Positions 7,109 through 15,970 of a DNA stretch of 64,000 bases are shown here, piece after piece. Position 1 is the stretch's first letter; each line of letters begins with the position of its first letter. The notes under the pieces were generated by a model. That model saw only the letters and a list, made by a program, of their open reading frames with translations. It was not told the DNA's origin and searched no databases. The translations under genes and the position numbers were made by a program. The stretch spans positions 1 through 64,000 of the forward strand of contig NZ_APLF01000001.1 of assembly GCF_000355905.1 (NCBI RefSeq), given 5' to 3'. This DNA comes from Psychroflexus gondwanensis ACAM 44. Lineage in GTDB: Bacteria; Bacteroidota; Bacteroidia; Flavobacteriales; Flavobacteriaceae.

Positions 7109-8458
7109 TTAATTTTTTAGATACGACTTTTGTCTAGGAATCGTTAAAAATTCTTTTTGTCTCCCGTTCAGATAAATGACTTCCTCTCCATTAAAATAAG
7201 CCCCTTCTTCCAACATCACTCGGAACGGCCTTTCCCATTCGTCTAAGTAAACTTCAGCGTTAAGCTCTATCGCATACACCGTATTTGGGTGGAGTGGATA
7301 ATCACCAGAACCTGGTACTTTCCCTTGATTGTCCCACATGCCAATGGTAGGTCCTGCAGCATGACCATGATATCCCATGGGATGGGTATAAATAGTGCCG
7401 TTTATCCCTTCAGAACTCATGGTAGATCTAGCTGCTTGTAGAATTTCGTTCCCTGTTCTGCCAGTTTTAAAACTGGAAGTTAATATATCTTGTAGCCGAT
7501 TTCCAACGGCAAGAGCCTCTTTCAGGTATTGAGGGACTTCCTTTTCATCTGGTTTTAAAACGTATGCGAGTTCTTGTGTGTCTGTATTCAGTCTCAAATA
7601 GGTAATACCAAAATCCATATGTAAAATATCGCCAGGCCTAATAATTTCTGGATCTGGATTATTATCAAAGGTTCTCAAATGCTCCTTGCTTTCATTACTG
7701 CTTCTTTGTATATCAACCGTAGGGTGAAACCAAGTCTCTAGGCCAAGCGCTTTAATTTTATCTCTGTACCACCAAACCACATCTGTGGTGCTAGTTACTC
7801 CTGGAGTAATCACCTGCTCCGATAAACCCTCTTGGATAATATCATGAGCTATGGTTTGGATGTGTTTATAGGTTGCCATTTCTGAAGGTGTTCTCGTTTC
7901 CAACCAACTTACGGCAAGAGCTTCTGCAGAAGTTACCCTCTCTTGATAGGATTTGGGCAAGTACTCCATCAGCATTTTGTATTCGGTATGGTTTAGGCCA
8001 TCGGCATGTCCAAAATCTTCAGAAGTATTAATGCCGATCTGCTTTGGATTGCGTTCTTTAATCAGCTCTATCAATCGCTTCCATTGGTTAGGTTCGACCT
8101 CAGGATCCCATGCTTTTTTGAAATATGACCCCACGTTATATCTGGCTACTGCCAAAGTTTCCACCTTATCTTCTCCTTTGGGCTTATACATCACTAGTAT
8201 GGTTCTCCTCCGAGCCGCCAACCATGTGCTGGGCAGAAAGGTTTTGATAATCGGGTCTTCGTTATATTCTCTAGAGATCACCAACCACATGTCTATCCCA
8301 GAACGGTCCATTAGTTTTGGCAAAACTGTTTCTATACGTTCTCCGAGCCATTGATCGATAACTTCAGATTGTTCCTTTTGAGATAATACCGCTATATCTT
8401 GAGCATAGGTCATGCAGCAAAAGGTTGCTATAAAAAATAGGTTGAAAACTAATTTCAT
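7109..8458 (-). CDS. Exported M24-family metallopeptidase (Xaa-Pro aminopeptidase-like)
   Basis: This 449-residue protein has an N-terminal signal peptide (MKLVFNLFFIATFCCMTYAQ), a creatinase/prolidase-type N-terminal domain and a C-terminal pita-bread peptidase domain. Candidate metal ligands are Asp in LHMDFGI, Asp in NTDTQE, His in GYHGHAAGP, Glu in IELNAEV and Glu in MLEEGAYF. It probably trims N-terminal residues before proline in peptides outside the cytoplasm. The ligand segments deviate somewhat from the E. coli PepP pattern, so substrate class is uncertain. It lies between clpX and the phe leader with its own intergenic gaps, so it is probably monocistronic. Confidence 0.82.
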   Translation of the reverse strand: MKLVFNLFFIATFCCMTYAQDIAVLSQKEQSEVIDQWLGERIETVLPKLMDRSGIDMWLVISREYNEDPIIKTFLPSTWLAARRRTILVMYKPKGEDKVETLAVARYNVGSYFKKAWDPEVEPNQWKRLIELIKERNPKQIGINTSEDFGHADGLNHTEYKMLMEYLPKSYQERVTSAEALAVSWLETRTPSEMATYKHIQTIAHDIIQEGLSEQVITPGVTSTTDVVWWYRDKIKALGLETWFHPTVDIQRSSNESKEHLRTFDNNPDPEIIRPGDILHMDFGITYLRLNTDTQELAYVLKPDEKEVPQYLKEALAVGNRLQDILTSSFKTGRTGNEILQAARSTMSSEGINGTIYTHPMGYHGHAAGPTIGMWDNQGKVPGSGDYPLHPNTVYAIELNAEVYLDEWERPFRVMLEEGAYFNGEEVIYLNGRQKEFLTIPRQKSYLKN

Positions 8459-8504
8459 AGGTTGTTCTTTTTAATTCAGGATTAAAAATAGACATAAATT
8501 CAAC

Positions 8505-8535
8505 AAAAAACCTCATCAATATAATTTGATGAGGT
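8505..8535 (-). terminator. Intrinsic terminator after clpX
   Basis: On the minus strand ACCTCATCAA pairs with TTGATGAGGT (8510-8519 with 8526-8535) around a six-base loop and is followed by six T. It ends the clpP-clpX transcript before the M24 peptidase gene. Confidence 0.85.
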
Positions 8536-8567
8536 CTGTAAATATTTCTTGTAAAAGTAAGATGATG

Positions 8568-9800
8568 CTAACTCACTGCTTTCAGTTTTCTTAAGCTAGT
8601 TCTCTCTAAAGCTTTTTCAGCATAGGGTTTTGTTACTTTAAATTCGGTTTCATCACTTTCTGGCAAATCGAACATCGCATCGGTAAGGATAGCTTCACAA
8701 AGTGAACGTAAACCTCTTGCTCCAAGTTTATACTCTAAAGCCTTTTCGACGATAAAATCTAAAGCCCCATCGGTGATTTGAAAATCGATATCATCCATTT
8801 CAAACAGCTTTTGGTATTGCTTTATAATGGCATTTTTAGGCTCTGTCAAAATACGTCTTAACGTCTCCTTATCTAAAGGATCCATGTAGGTAAGGACAGG
8901 AAGACGACCAATAATCTCTGGAATAAGGCCGTAATCTTTTAAATCCTTAGGGATAATGTATTGAAGAATATTTTCTTTATCTACACTTTCACCTAATTTT
9001 GAAGCTCCATAACCAACTGCTTGCATGTTTAAACGCTTTGAGATGTTTTTCTCAATACCGTCAAACGCACCTCCAGCAATAAACAATATGTTTTCAGTAT
9101 TGACTTCAATAAATTTTTGATCTGGATGCTTACGACCTCCCTTAGGTGGTACATTAACTGTAGTTCCTTCTAAAAGTTTTAGCAAAGCTTGTTGAACACC
9201 TTCACCACTTACGTCTCTTGTAATAGAAGGGTTGTCACTTTTACGGGCGATTTTATCAATTTCATCGATAAATACAATTCCATGCTCAGCTTTTTCAGTA
9301 TTGTAATCTGCTGCAGCAAGAAGCTTAGTCAAAATGGCTTCCACATCTTCACCAACATATCCAGCTTCGGTTAACACCGTAGCATCTACAATGGCTAGGG
9401 GAACATTAAGCATTCTGGCTATGGTTTTGGCAACAAGTGTTTTACCTGTCCCCGTTTGCCCTGCCATAATGATATTGCTCTTTTGGATTTCAATATCGTC
9501 CTTGGATTTGGGTTGTAATAATCTTTTGTAGTGATTATAAACAGCCACAGACATCACCTTTTTGGTTTGGTCTTGACCAATGACATATTGATCTAAGAAA
9601 TCTTTAATAGCCTTAGGCTTTCTCAACTTCAATTCTGAAGAAAGCTCTTCTGTGCTATCCTGTTTGGATTCCTCAATAACGATTCCGTGAGCTTGTTCAA
9701 TACATCGGTCACAAATATGGGCGTCCAATCCTGCTATAAGTAGGTTGGTTTCTGCTTTTTTGCGTCCACAAAATGAACATTCTAACTCTTCTTTAGCCAT
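8568..9800 (-). CDS. clpX: ATP-dependent Clp protease ATP-binding subunit ClpX
   Basis: This is the AAA+ unfoldase of the ClpXP protease. The 410-residue protein starts with the four-cysteine zinc domain (CSFCGR at 9-14 and CDRC at 30-33), then Walker A GQTGTGKT, the pore loop GYVG, Walker B VFIDEIDK, and [12 protein letters not shown] with the arginine finger. Length is normal. It lies three bases after clpP and is co-transcribed with it; a terminator follows at 8505-8535. Confidence 0.97.
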   Translation of the reverse strand: MAKEELECSFCGRKKAETNLLIAGLDAHICDRCIEQAHGIVIEESKQDSTEELSSELKLRKPKAIKDFLDQYVIGQDQTKKVMSVAVYNHYKRLLQPKSKDDIEIQKSNIIMAGQTGTGKTLVAKTIARMLNVPLAIVDATVLTEAGYVGEDVEAILTKLLAAADYNTEKAEHGIVFIDEIDKIARKSDNPSITRDVSGEGVQQALLKLLEGTTVNVPPKGGRKHPDQKFIEVNTENILFIAGGAFDGIEKNISKRLNMQAVGYGASKLGESVDKENILQYIIPKDLKDYGLIPEIIGRLPVLTYMDPLDKETLRRILTEPKNAIIKQYQKLFEMDDIDFQITDGALDFIVEKALEYKLGARGLRSLCEAILTDAMFDLPESDETEFKVTKPYAEKALERTSLRKLKAVS

Positions 9801-9803
9801 AAT

Positions 9804-10478
9804 TTAGTCTCTAGTCAATATTTCATCAATCATTCCATACTCTTTCGCAGCATCTGCTTTCATCCAGAAATCTCTATCTCCGTCTTGGTAGACCTCATCG
9901 TAAGATTTTCCAGAATGTTTTGAAATGATCTTATATAATTCTTCTTTCAGCATGATGATTTGATTCGCTGTGATTTCAATATCATCTGCTTGTCCTTGCG
10001 CTCCACCCATAGGCTGGTGGATCATCACTCTTGAGTGAGGAAGACCACTTCGTTTTCCGGCTGTTCCTGCACAAAGCAGAACGGCTCCCATAGAAGCTGC
10101 TATGCCTGTATTGATTGTAGCCACATCTGGTTTTATAAACTGCATAGTATCATAAATCCCCAAACCGGCATAAACACTCCCTCCTGGAGAGTTAATGTAA
10201 ATCTGAATATCTTTTGAAGAATCTGTGCTTTCTAAAAACAAGAGTTGGGCTTGAATAATATTGGCCACTTGATCGTTGATAGGTAATCCTAAAAAAATAA
10301 TTCTATCCATCATCAATCTAGAAAAAACGTCCATAGCCACCGCATTCATCTGGCGCTCCTCAATAATATTTGGAGTCATGGCCGAAGGAGTCATGCTTGT
10401 AATAATTTTATCGTAATAATTGGCATTGACACCATGATCTTTGGTGGCAAAATTTTTGAATTCTTTATCCATTTTCAT
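9804..10478 (-). CDS. clpP: ATP-dependent Clp protease proteolytic subunit
   Basis: This is the serine peptidase core of ClpXP. The nucleophile lies in GIAASMGAVLL, the histidine in PHSRVMIHQP and the aspartate in the C-terminal part (DRDFWMKADAAKEYGMID). The 224 residues include an N-terminal extension of about 25 residues relative to E. coli mature ClpP, usual in Flavobacteriaceae. It is downstream of tig and directly upstream of clpX, the conserved tig-clpP-clpX order. Confidence 0.96.
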   Translation of the reverse strand: MKMDKEFKNFATKDHGVNANYYDKIITSMTPSAMTPNIIEERQMNAVAMDVFSRLMMDRIIFLGLPINDQVANIIQAQLLFLESTDSSKDIQIYINSPGGSVYAGLGIYDTMQFIKPDVATINTGIAASMGAVLLCAGTAGKRSGLPHSRVMIHQPMGGAQGQADDIEITANQIIMLKEELYKIISKHSGKSYDEVYQDGDRDFWMKADAAKEYGMIDEILTRD

Positions 10479-10503
10479 AGTATCCTCTGTATTTTAAAAC
10501 GAA

Positions 10504-10561
10504 TATAGCTCGAAGCTAAGATCTAGCATGCTTCTTTTACTAAATGTTAACTTCGAGCTAT
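10504..10561 (-). repeat. Long inverted repeat between tig and clpP
   Basis: ATAGCTCGAAGCTAA (10504-10518) faces TTAACTTCGAGCTAT (10547-10561), matching at 14 of 15 positions around a 28-base loop. On the minus strand it is followed by TATTCGTTTTAAAA, not a strict T-run. It may be a leaky terminator or a processing structure that separates tig from clpP. Confidence 0.6.
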
Positions 10562-10586
10562 CTCCTTTTATAGGTATAAAATTGAT

Positions 10587-11909
10587 TTATTTATAAATCG
10601 TATCTACAAATTCTTTATAGGTAACGTCCTTTTCTTCAATATTCATTTTCTCCTTGTAAAGTCCAAGTAATTTTTGAACCATTACTTCTTCAGAAAACTG
10701 TTTGACTTGCTCTTGATTAGACATCAAATTTTGAATGATTCCGTCCATTTGGTCTTCTGGAAAATCCATTTGACCAAATTGCATCATTTGCATTTTTATT
10801 TTTTCTTTAGCGACTTTCTTTACATCTTCCATCTCGACTTTAACACCGTTATCTTTCGCTATTTTAGCTTCAATAAGCTGGTACTTAATGCCTTTTTCGC
10901 TCTTTTCGTATTCTTCTTTAGCCTCTTCGACTGTCAATTGCTTTTCGCCTTGCGTTTGCAACCACTTTTTAAGAAATTCTGAAGGTAAATCCATGTTTGC
11001 CTTTTCAATGAGGTGCTCTGTGACATCATTAAAAAATTGCTGATCTCCTTGTTGTTGAAAAGTTTGCTTAGACTGTTCTGCTATTTTTTCTTTAGCTTCT
11101 TTTTCTGAAGAGACTTCTCCTTCACCAAAAGCTTTGTCGAACAATTCTTGATTAAGTTCTGCTAGAATCTGTTCGTTGATTTCTTTGATCGTAAACGTCA
11201 AATCAACTTTTAGACCCTCAGCTTTATCTTTTTCAATGCCAAGGTGAGTCGCTAGAGTATCGTCATCTTTAAAAAGCTTATTGGATTTTAAAGTCACTTG
11301 ATCTTCAACTTTTGCTCCTAAAAGCTCTTTTTGATTGGTCTTTCCATCGATATCTTCAACTTTGAAGGTGGCCTCATTTTCGATACCTTCTTCTTCATTG
11401 TGGAAAGTTCCAACCACAGTAAAGTTTTCCTTTACTTCGTTCTGAGGCTCGAGTTTCCCATATTGACGCTGAATGGTTTTGAGTTGGTTATCAATCATCT
11501 CCTCATCGGCAGAAATATTGTAATACTTCACTGGACCTTCACCTTCTAAAGTGACATCAAATTTTGGGACTAGTCCTAGTTCAAATTCAAAGTTATAATC
11601 GTCGGATTCCCAGTTTAAGTCGTCTTGTGGTTTAGGAAGTGGGTTCCCTAAAATCTCAAGCTTCTCTTCGGTGATATATGAGTTTAATGACTCTTGTAAT
11701 AATTTGTTGACTTCATCTACCAAAACAGATTTCCCGTACTGTTTTTTTATCATACCCATAGGGACCATTCCTTTTCTGAAACCAGGAATACTTGCTGTCT
11801 TACGATGGTCTTTAAGTAGTTTCTCTACCTTGGGACTATAGTCGTTTTTTTCAATTTTAATTTTGACTACAGAATTCAGTTGGTCTTTATCTTCTCTTGT
11901 TATATTCAT
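10587..11909 (-). CDS. tig: Trigger factor (ribosome-associated chaperone, peptidyl-prolyl isomerase)
   Basis: This protein binds the ribosome exit tunnel and folds nascent chains. The N-terminal ribosome-binding domain carries the signature PGFRKGMVPMGMIKKQYGK, followed by the isomerase and long helical C-terminal domains; the protein is 440 residues from the chosen start. I start it at MNITREDKDQL (11909) rather than the upstream ATG at 11936. Family members start there, and the upstream ATG overlaps the -7 box at 11934-11941. It precedes clpP and clpX on the same strand with a 108-base gap. Confidence 0.94.
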   Translation of the reverse strand: MNITREDKDQLNSVVKIKIEKNDYSPKVEKLLKDHRKTASIPGFRKGMVPMGMIKKQYGKSVLVDEVNKLLQESLNSYITEEKLEILGNPLPKPQDDLNWESDDYNFEFELGLVPKFDVTLEGEGPVKYYNISADEEMIDNQLKTIQRQYGKLEPQNEVKENFTVVGTFHNEEEGIENEATFKVEDIDGKTNQKELLGAKVEDQVTLKSNKLFKDDDTLATHLGIEKDKAEGLKVDLTFTIKEINEQILAELNQELFDKAFGEGEVSSEKEAKEKIAEQSKQTFQQQGDQQFFNDVTEHLIEKANMDLPSEFLKKWLQTQGEKQLTVEEAKEEYEKSEKGIKYQLIEAKIAKDNGVKVEMEDVKKVAKEKIKMQMMQFGQMDFPEDQMDGIIQNLMSNQEQVKQFSEEVMVQKLLGLYKEKMNIEEKDVTYKEFVDTIYK

Positions 11910-11933
11910 TTTAAAGAATTTTTTTTGGAGGTG

Positions 11934-11964
11934 CAAAATTACAATTTATTTCACTGCTTACCAA
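11934..11964 (-). promoter_or_regulatory. Promoter of tig (Bacteroidota type)
   Basis: On the minus strand TTG (11964-11962) and TAATTTTG (11941-11934) are separated by 20 bases. This agrees with the Bacteroidota -33 and -7 elements and is the best full promoter match I found in the window. The tig start lies 24 bases downstream. Confidence 0.6.
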
Positions 11965-12015
11965 GTTTTTATGCTGAAGGCTAGAGTATAAGGGTTTTAC
12001 ACTAAGCGTTAAATC

Positions 12016-12591
12016 TTAATCAATTTCAGAAGACAAGGATCTCGCTTCTTTTCTGAGTTTGATAAACATGATGACATCAAAAATAAAATGCGCAGCCATT
12101 GCCGAGAAAATATCAAAGTAACGAGTGAGATAGCCAAAGCCAGCTGAAATTAAAATCAGAAATACTCCATAGATAGATTTTTTCCAATCCTTTGTAGATA
12201 TATAGCCGTGGAGAACGACAAAAAGTATAGCCGCCCACCATAATCCCATAAGTGGCTGAAGTGCTCCTCGAAATAGAATTTCTTCACCTACGCCTGCACA
12301 TAAAGAATAAAACACAATATCGGTCCACTGTAGGTCTACCCCTTTAAAAAGCTTAGCGTAAAAAGTACTGGTCTCTCTTAACACAGGAAGTTTTAAAAGC
12401 AAAACTCCTATAATTGCTGCCACTGCTCCAAAACCAAGACCAATTGAAATAGAGGTGGCGAGATGATCATAATTGAACATCTCAAAATAATCAACTTCAT
12501 CAGAAAATGATAAAATAAAATAAGCTATTCCGCTAAAGCCAAAAAGAGTAAATATGGACATGGCAAGCATGGCCTTTTTGGTGACTACCAT
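12016..12591 (-). CDS. CPBP-family intramembrane metalloprotease (CAAX protease-like)
   Basis: This 191-residue membrane protein has about five or six hydrophobic segments. The family motifs are GVGEEILFRGALQPL (the EExxxR motif) near residue 98, a histidine in FVVLHGY, and HFIFDVI near the C-terminus. The family includes type II CAAX prenyl proteases and bacteriocin self-immunity proteins; the substrate is unknown here. It is 15 bases downstream of the holin-like gene and probably co-transcribed with it. Confidence 0.85.
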   Translation of the reverse strand: MVVTKKAMLAMSIFTLFGFSGIAYFILSFSDEVDYFEMFNYDHLATSISIGLGFGAVAAIIGVLLLKLPVLRETSTFYAKLFKGVDLQWTDIVFYSLCAGVGEEILFRGALQPLMGLWWAAILFVVLHGYISTKDWKKSIYGVFLILISAGFGYLTRYFDIFSAMAAHFIFDVIMFIKLRKEARSLSSEID

Positions 12592-12606
12592 GTATTGAAA
12601 TTTAGA

Positions 12607-12951
12607 TTACCTTTTTCGCTCTATAAGAGCGAACACGATAGATTGTAAGAAAGAAAGCAAAATACTAAATAATACTGCCCACCAAAATCCATCCACACGG
12701 AAAGCATCTACAAGCCAGTCTGCCATCAAAATGATAAATGCATTGATTGCCAGCAAGAACAAACCAAAGGTAACCACGGTAACGGGAAGGGTCAGAATCA
12801 ATAAAATTGGCTTTATAAAGATGTTAAGTAGCGCTAGAATTGCAGCCACAACAATAGCCGTAAAAAAGTCGGAGACATACACCCCACCTAGAATATTGGA
12901 TAATATGAGGACAATAAGTCCTGTAATAACAATTTGAAGTAAGGTTTTCAT
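12607..12951 (-). CDS. Phage holin family 4-type small membrane protein
   Basis: This 114-residue protein is almost entirely hydrophobic, with four predicted membrane segments and the internal pattern NIFIKPILLILTLPVTVVTFGLF typical of the PF04020 group, split here only for reading. Despite the family name these chromosomal proteins are not associated with prophages, and no phage genes are near. The role is unknown. It precedes the CPBP protease gene by 15 bases. Confidence 0.8.
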   Translation of the reverse strand: MKTLLQIVITGLIVLILSNILGGVYVSDFFTAIVVAAILALLNIFIKPILLILTLPVTVVTFGLFLLAINAFIILMADWLVDAFRVDGFWWAVLFSILLSFLQSIVFALIERKR

Positions 12952-12983
12952 AGGTCTGTTTTAAATTTTAAACTCTCTAATAT

Positions 12984-13018
12984 AAAAAAACTGCCTCAAC
13001 AATTAAGTTGAAGCAGTT
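12984..13018 (-). terminator. Intrinsic terminator after the SGNH lipoprotein gene
   Basis: On the minus strand AACTGCTTCAAC pairs with GTTGAGGCAGTT (13007-13018 with 12989-13000, one mismatch) around a six-base loop and runs into seven T. It ends the fadL-lipase transcript. Confidence 0.85.
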
Positions 13019-13039
13019 ATAATTATAATTAAGAAACGA

Positions 13040-14596
13040 TTAATTCACGTTGTCGGACAAAGATATGGTTCCATACTCTCCAACATTCACTTCTGGCAAA
13101 TTAGAACCATAAGTTTGGTTAATAGCTTTTAAAGTTTCGTTAGCTACGAGAGCATAACCCCGAGGGGTTAAATGCACACCATCCAAAGAAAATCCACCAC
13201 CAGTAACAAAGTCTGAAGTGATAATTCCACCTGGAAAGCTTAGGCCTTGTCCTACGCTCTGTAATAAAGCATCCACATCTACAAAAGCCAATCCATTAGC
13301 TTGTGCTAAAGATTGTATTGTAGAATTATATGAAAGTCTAGCATTGGAAATAGCACTAAGTTCACTAGAGTCTAATGCATCTTTATCATCAATACCATTC
13401 ACAGCCCCCAAAACCAATTGGGCTTGTTCTTGAGTAGGCGTACCTCCTTGTTGAAGGATTCCTAAAACTTGCAGAACTGCTGGTGAAAGAGCTACAGAAC
13501 CATAACCTTGTGCCAAAGCACCTTGATTGATGGTTAAAAGTAAAAGTTCACCTTCTTGCATTTGTCTAAATCCTAATGGATTAGTTTGAGTTGCAGGAAC
13601 ATCAATTAGAAAACGATTTGGGCCTTCATTAAATGTAATAGCATATTGAGCCGCTAGAGCTTGTGCTTGTGCGGGGGGCACTCCTTGCTGAATCAAGCCT
13701 TGAGTGAAAATTCCAGTAACTGCTTGGAAGAAGCCGGTTAAACTTCCCGCTGTAGCTGCATCCAGAACCAAAGCGTTGTTTGGAACCGTTGTAAAAAACG
13801 GGATGTCGGTAACATTTGGAATATTATAAACTACTCCTCCAGAAGCATTTGCACTCATTTCATTTATCAACTGAGTATAAACCCCTCCAAACACATTAGG
13901 GTCTGTAATATCGTTACCTCCATAAGTGGAAGGATCCAAATTTCCAGCTTGGTCTTCACCTGTTCCCCCACTGGTAGCATAGCCTAAGATATCATTATTT
14001 CCAATCCATAGCGAAAAGAAGCTCGGATTTTGAGCTGCAGCATCGGCAAGAACCGTAGTCGTTTCTGAAGTAGAAAATCTTACAAAATAAGGATTAGCCT
14101 GAGAGGGTAAACCTGCAGCAGCTCCATAACCTGGCGCCACTAGATGATAACTTTTTGCACCAGGGACTCCCATATTATTAAAGGGTCCCGATAATTTGTT
14201 GGTAACTTCAGTTTGAGGAGTTCCAGCAATTGGTGTTGGAGGAATAACTGGTTGTCCAGCATTGGAAGATAATACCAATCGATTATTGGTGATTTGGGTT
14301 CCGTTCAAAAGTAAACCTCCTAAATTATCAGCCATTAAAGGTTGAGTAAACTCACCTCCTCCTACGAGCTCAAATTGACCAGCAAGAATATTAGGATAGG
14401 AGTTTTCTTGTCCCTGTACGTAAAGTGCATTGTCTGCAAATCCAGCAGTTAGCGAGTTCCCTAAAGATACATAGTTGGAGAAATCAGCTTCACCGGGGGT
14501 GTAGACTTCGTTTTCTTCAATAGCGTCGTCAAATTCTGGTTCACAAGACAGAAGCCCTATGGCCAGAAACGGTAAATATTTTATGTAGTTTTTCAT
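13040..14596 (-). CDS. SGNH/GDSL-type hydrolase lipoprotein
   Basis: This 518-residue protein begins with a lipoprotein signal peptide and lipobox (GLLSC, Cys18). The SGNH blocks are visible as SLGNSLTAGFAD (the serine nucleophile in a GNSL variant of GDSL), SLWIGNNDIL (block III) and DGVHLTPRGYALVANE (the Asp-His pair). It is probably a surface-attached esterase or lipase. The gene lies ten bases after a FadL-type porin gene. An esterase releasing fatty acids with a porin taking them up is a natural pairing, but this is inference. A long Ala/Gln/Gly-rich middle part is lineage specific. Confidence 0.85.
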   Translation of the reverse strand: MKNYIKYLPFLAIGLLSCEPEFDDAIEENEVYTPGEADFSNYVSLGNSLTAGFADNALYVQGQENSYPNILAGQFELVGGGEFTQPLMADNLGGLLLNGTQITNNRLVLSSNAGQPVIPPTPIAGTPQTEVTNKLSGPFNNMGVPGAKSYHLVAPGYGAAAGLPSQANPYFVRFSTSETTTVLADAAAQNPSFFSLWIGNNDILGYATSGGTGEDQAGNLDPSTYGGNDITDPNVFGGVYTQLINEMSANASGGVVYNIPNVTDIPFFTTVPNNALVLDAATAGSLTGFFQAVTGIFTQGLIQQGVPPAQAQALAAQYAITFNEGPNRFLIDVPATQTNPLGFRQMQEGELLLLTINQGALAQGYGSVALSPAVLQVLGILQQGGTPTQEQAQLVLGAVNGIDDKDALDSSELSAISNARLSYNSTIQSLAQANGLAFVDVDALLQSVGQGLSFPGGIITSDFVTGGGFSLDGVHLTPRGYALVANETLKAINQTYGSNLPEVNVGEYGTISLSDNVN

Positions 14597-14605
14597 AGTC
14601 TTTAA

Positions 14606-15862
14606 TTATAATTTATAAGTCACTCCCAATCCTGGTAAGAATGCATTTGATTTGTAGGTTCCGCTAAAAGGTACACTTTGTCCATTTTCAAAATAAGAAT
14701 CATAAGAGGCATCTACTTCTTCAAATCTTAAGTACAGAAAAGAAGCATCTATAGCAAGCTTTTCTGAGACTTGAAAAGACAAACCTGCTGTATAACCATT
14801 TCCGTCGTTTCTTGGAGTTTCTGGCGCAAAAAATCCAGCTTGAACTGGAGATTCATCAAAATAGTAACCCGCTCTCAACGTCACATTGTCTGTTGCTTTA
14901 TATTGAGCACCAAATCTATAGATAGAAGCATTTTTGTAGTTCCTTGGATTAATAGACGTTGGAACATTTGGATTTCCAAATTCAATGTCTAGAGAATTAT
15001 AAACGTCCCAGAATGCTCTCTGATAATCGAAGGCAAATAACCATTTTTCATTAGGCTCGTAAGCAAACCCAAGGGTTAACTCGGCTGGAAGTGGCAAAGT
15101 GGCATTAAAGGTAGTTGTACCGTTTTGAGGCGTTAATGTTGAGTTTGGGAAATTACTAAAGGCGGCCTCACCTCCCTCAGCATTCAAGAGTATTTCGGAT
15201 CTATAATTAAATCCAATTCTCAATTCTTTAACAGGAGTAAACATAAAACTTCCACTCCATCCTGTATTGGTGACCCCAGTGTCGTCTACGGTAATATTGG
15301 ATCTATTTCCTTGCTCATCGGTAAGGGTACGGTTGGCATTTCTATTGAAATTGACATTCCCTGTCACAAAAATAGGTCCACCTCCAATACTAAAATGTTC
15401 GGATAGCTTTATAGAAACTAGGGGCTGTATAAAAATAGCCGCTAAGTTAATATCATTAACCAAGTGAGAACCTGCCCAATCTGGCTCCCACTCTACAGAG
15501 CTTCCATAAGGAGTCGTTACCGACAAACCTAAACTTAACCATTCATTGACTTTATAAGCCGCATGAAGATAAAACGGTGTTCCTGCACCTTGCTGGGTTT
15601 CTGCGAATTGCCCAGTAGACGTATTTTGCCATTTCACATTAGAAAAGACACCTGTTACCCCGGCAGAAACTGTGAATTTATCTTCCAAATAGACCATTCC
15701 TGATGGATTGAAAAATGCAATTTCCGCACTATTTACAACACCTACACCAGCATGACCCATCGCTAAAGCGCGCTGCCCTTGGGCTGCTACTCGATAGCCT
15801 CCTGCGTATACTGAAGCTGATGCAAAAATTAAAAGCATTCCTGAAATTAAAAAGTTCTTCAT
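14606..15862 (-). CDS. FadL/TodX-family outer membrane transport protein
   Basis: This is a beta-barrel porin of the OMPP1/FadL/TodX family that moves hydrophobic compounds such as long-chain fatty acids across the outer membrane. The 418-residue protein has a signal peptide (cleavage after SVYA) and the N-terminal hatch sequence GYRVAAQGQRALAMGHAG followed by NPSGMVYL, which is diagnostic. The C-terminus GLGVTYKL fits a final barrel strand. It is the first gene of a two-gene unit with the SGNH lipoprotein. Confidence 0.92.
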   Translation of the reverse strand: MKNFLISGMLLIFASASVYAGGYRVAAQGQRALAMGHAGVGVVNSAEIAFFNPSGMVYLEDKFTVSAGVTGVFSNVKWQNTSTGQFAETQQGAGTPFYLHAAYKVNEWLSLGLSVTTPYGSSVEWEPDWAGSHLVNDINLAAIFIQPLVSIKLSEHFSIGGGPIFVTGNVNFNRNANRTLTDEQGNRSNITVDDTGVTNTGWSGSFMFTPVKELRIGFNYRSEILLNAEGGEAAFSNFPNSTLTPQNGTTTFNATLPLPAELTLGFAYEPNEKWLFAFDYQRAFWDVYNSLDIEFGNPNVPTSINPRNYKNASIYRFGAQYKATDNVTLRAGYYFDESPVQAGFFAPETPRNDGNGYTAGLSFQVSEKLAIDASFLYLRFEEVDASYDSYFENGQSVPFSGTYKSNAFLPGLGVTYKL

Positions 15863-15907
15863 ATTGATTTTGATTTTGCTTAATTATGAAATTCTAAGAT
15901 TAGTGAT

Positions 15908-15915
15908 CAAATCTA
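15908..15915 (-). promoter_or_regulatory. Putative -7 box of the fadL-lipase operon
   Basis: TAGATTTG on the minus strand matches TAnnTTTG, 45 bases before the fadL start. No TTG is seen at the usual -33 distance. Confidence 0.35.
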
Positions 15916-15970
15916 TCATTTATTAACAATTTCACACCATAAATTTAAAATATAATGCATGCACTTTAAA

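Noticed and set aside
10587-11936. Trigger factor starting at the ATG at 11936
   Set aside because: That ATG overlaps the -7 box at 11934-11941, and family members start at MNIT (11909).
12607-12951. Prophage, because of the holin-like protein
   Set aside because: The family name is historical. No other phage genes are nearby and the protein is a common chromosomal membrane protein.
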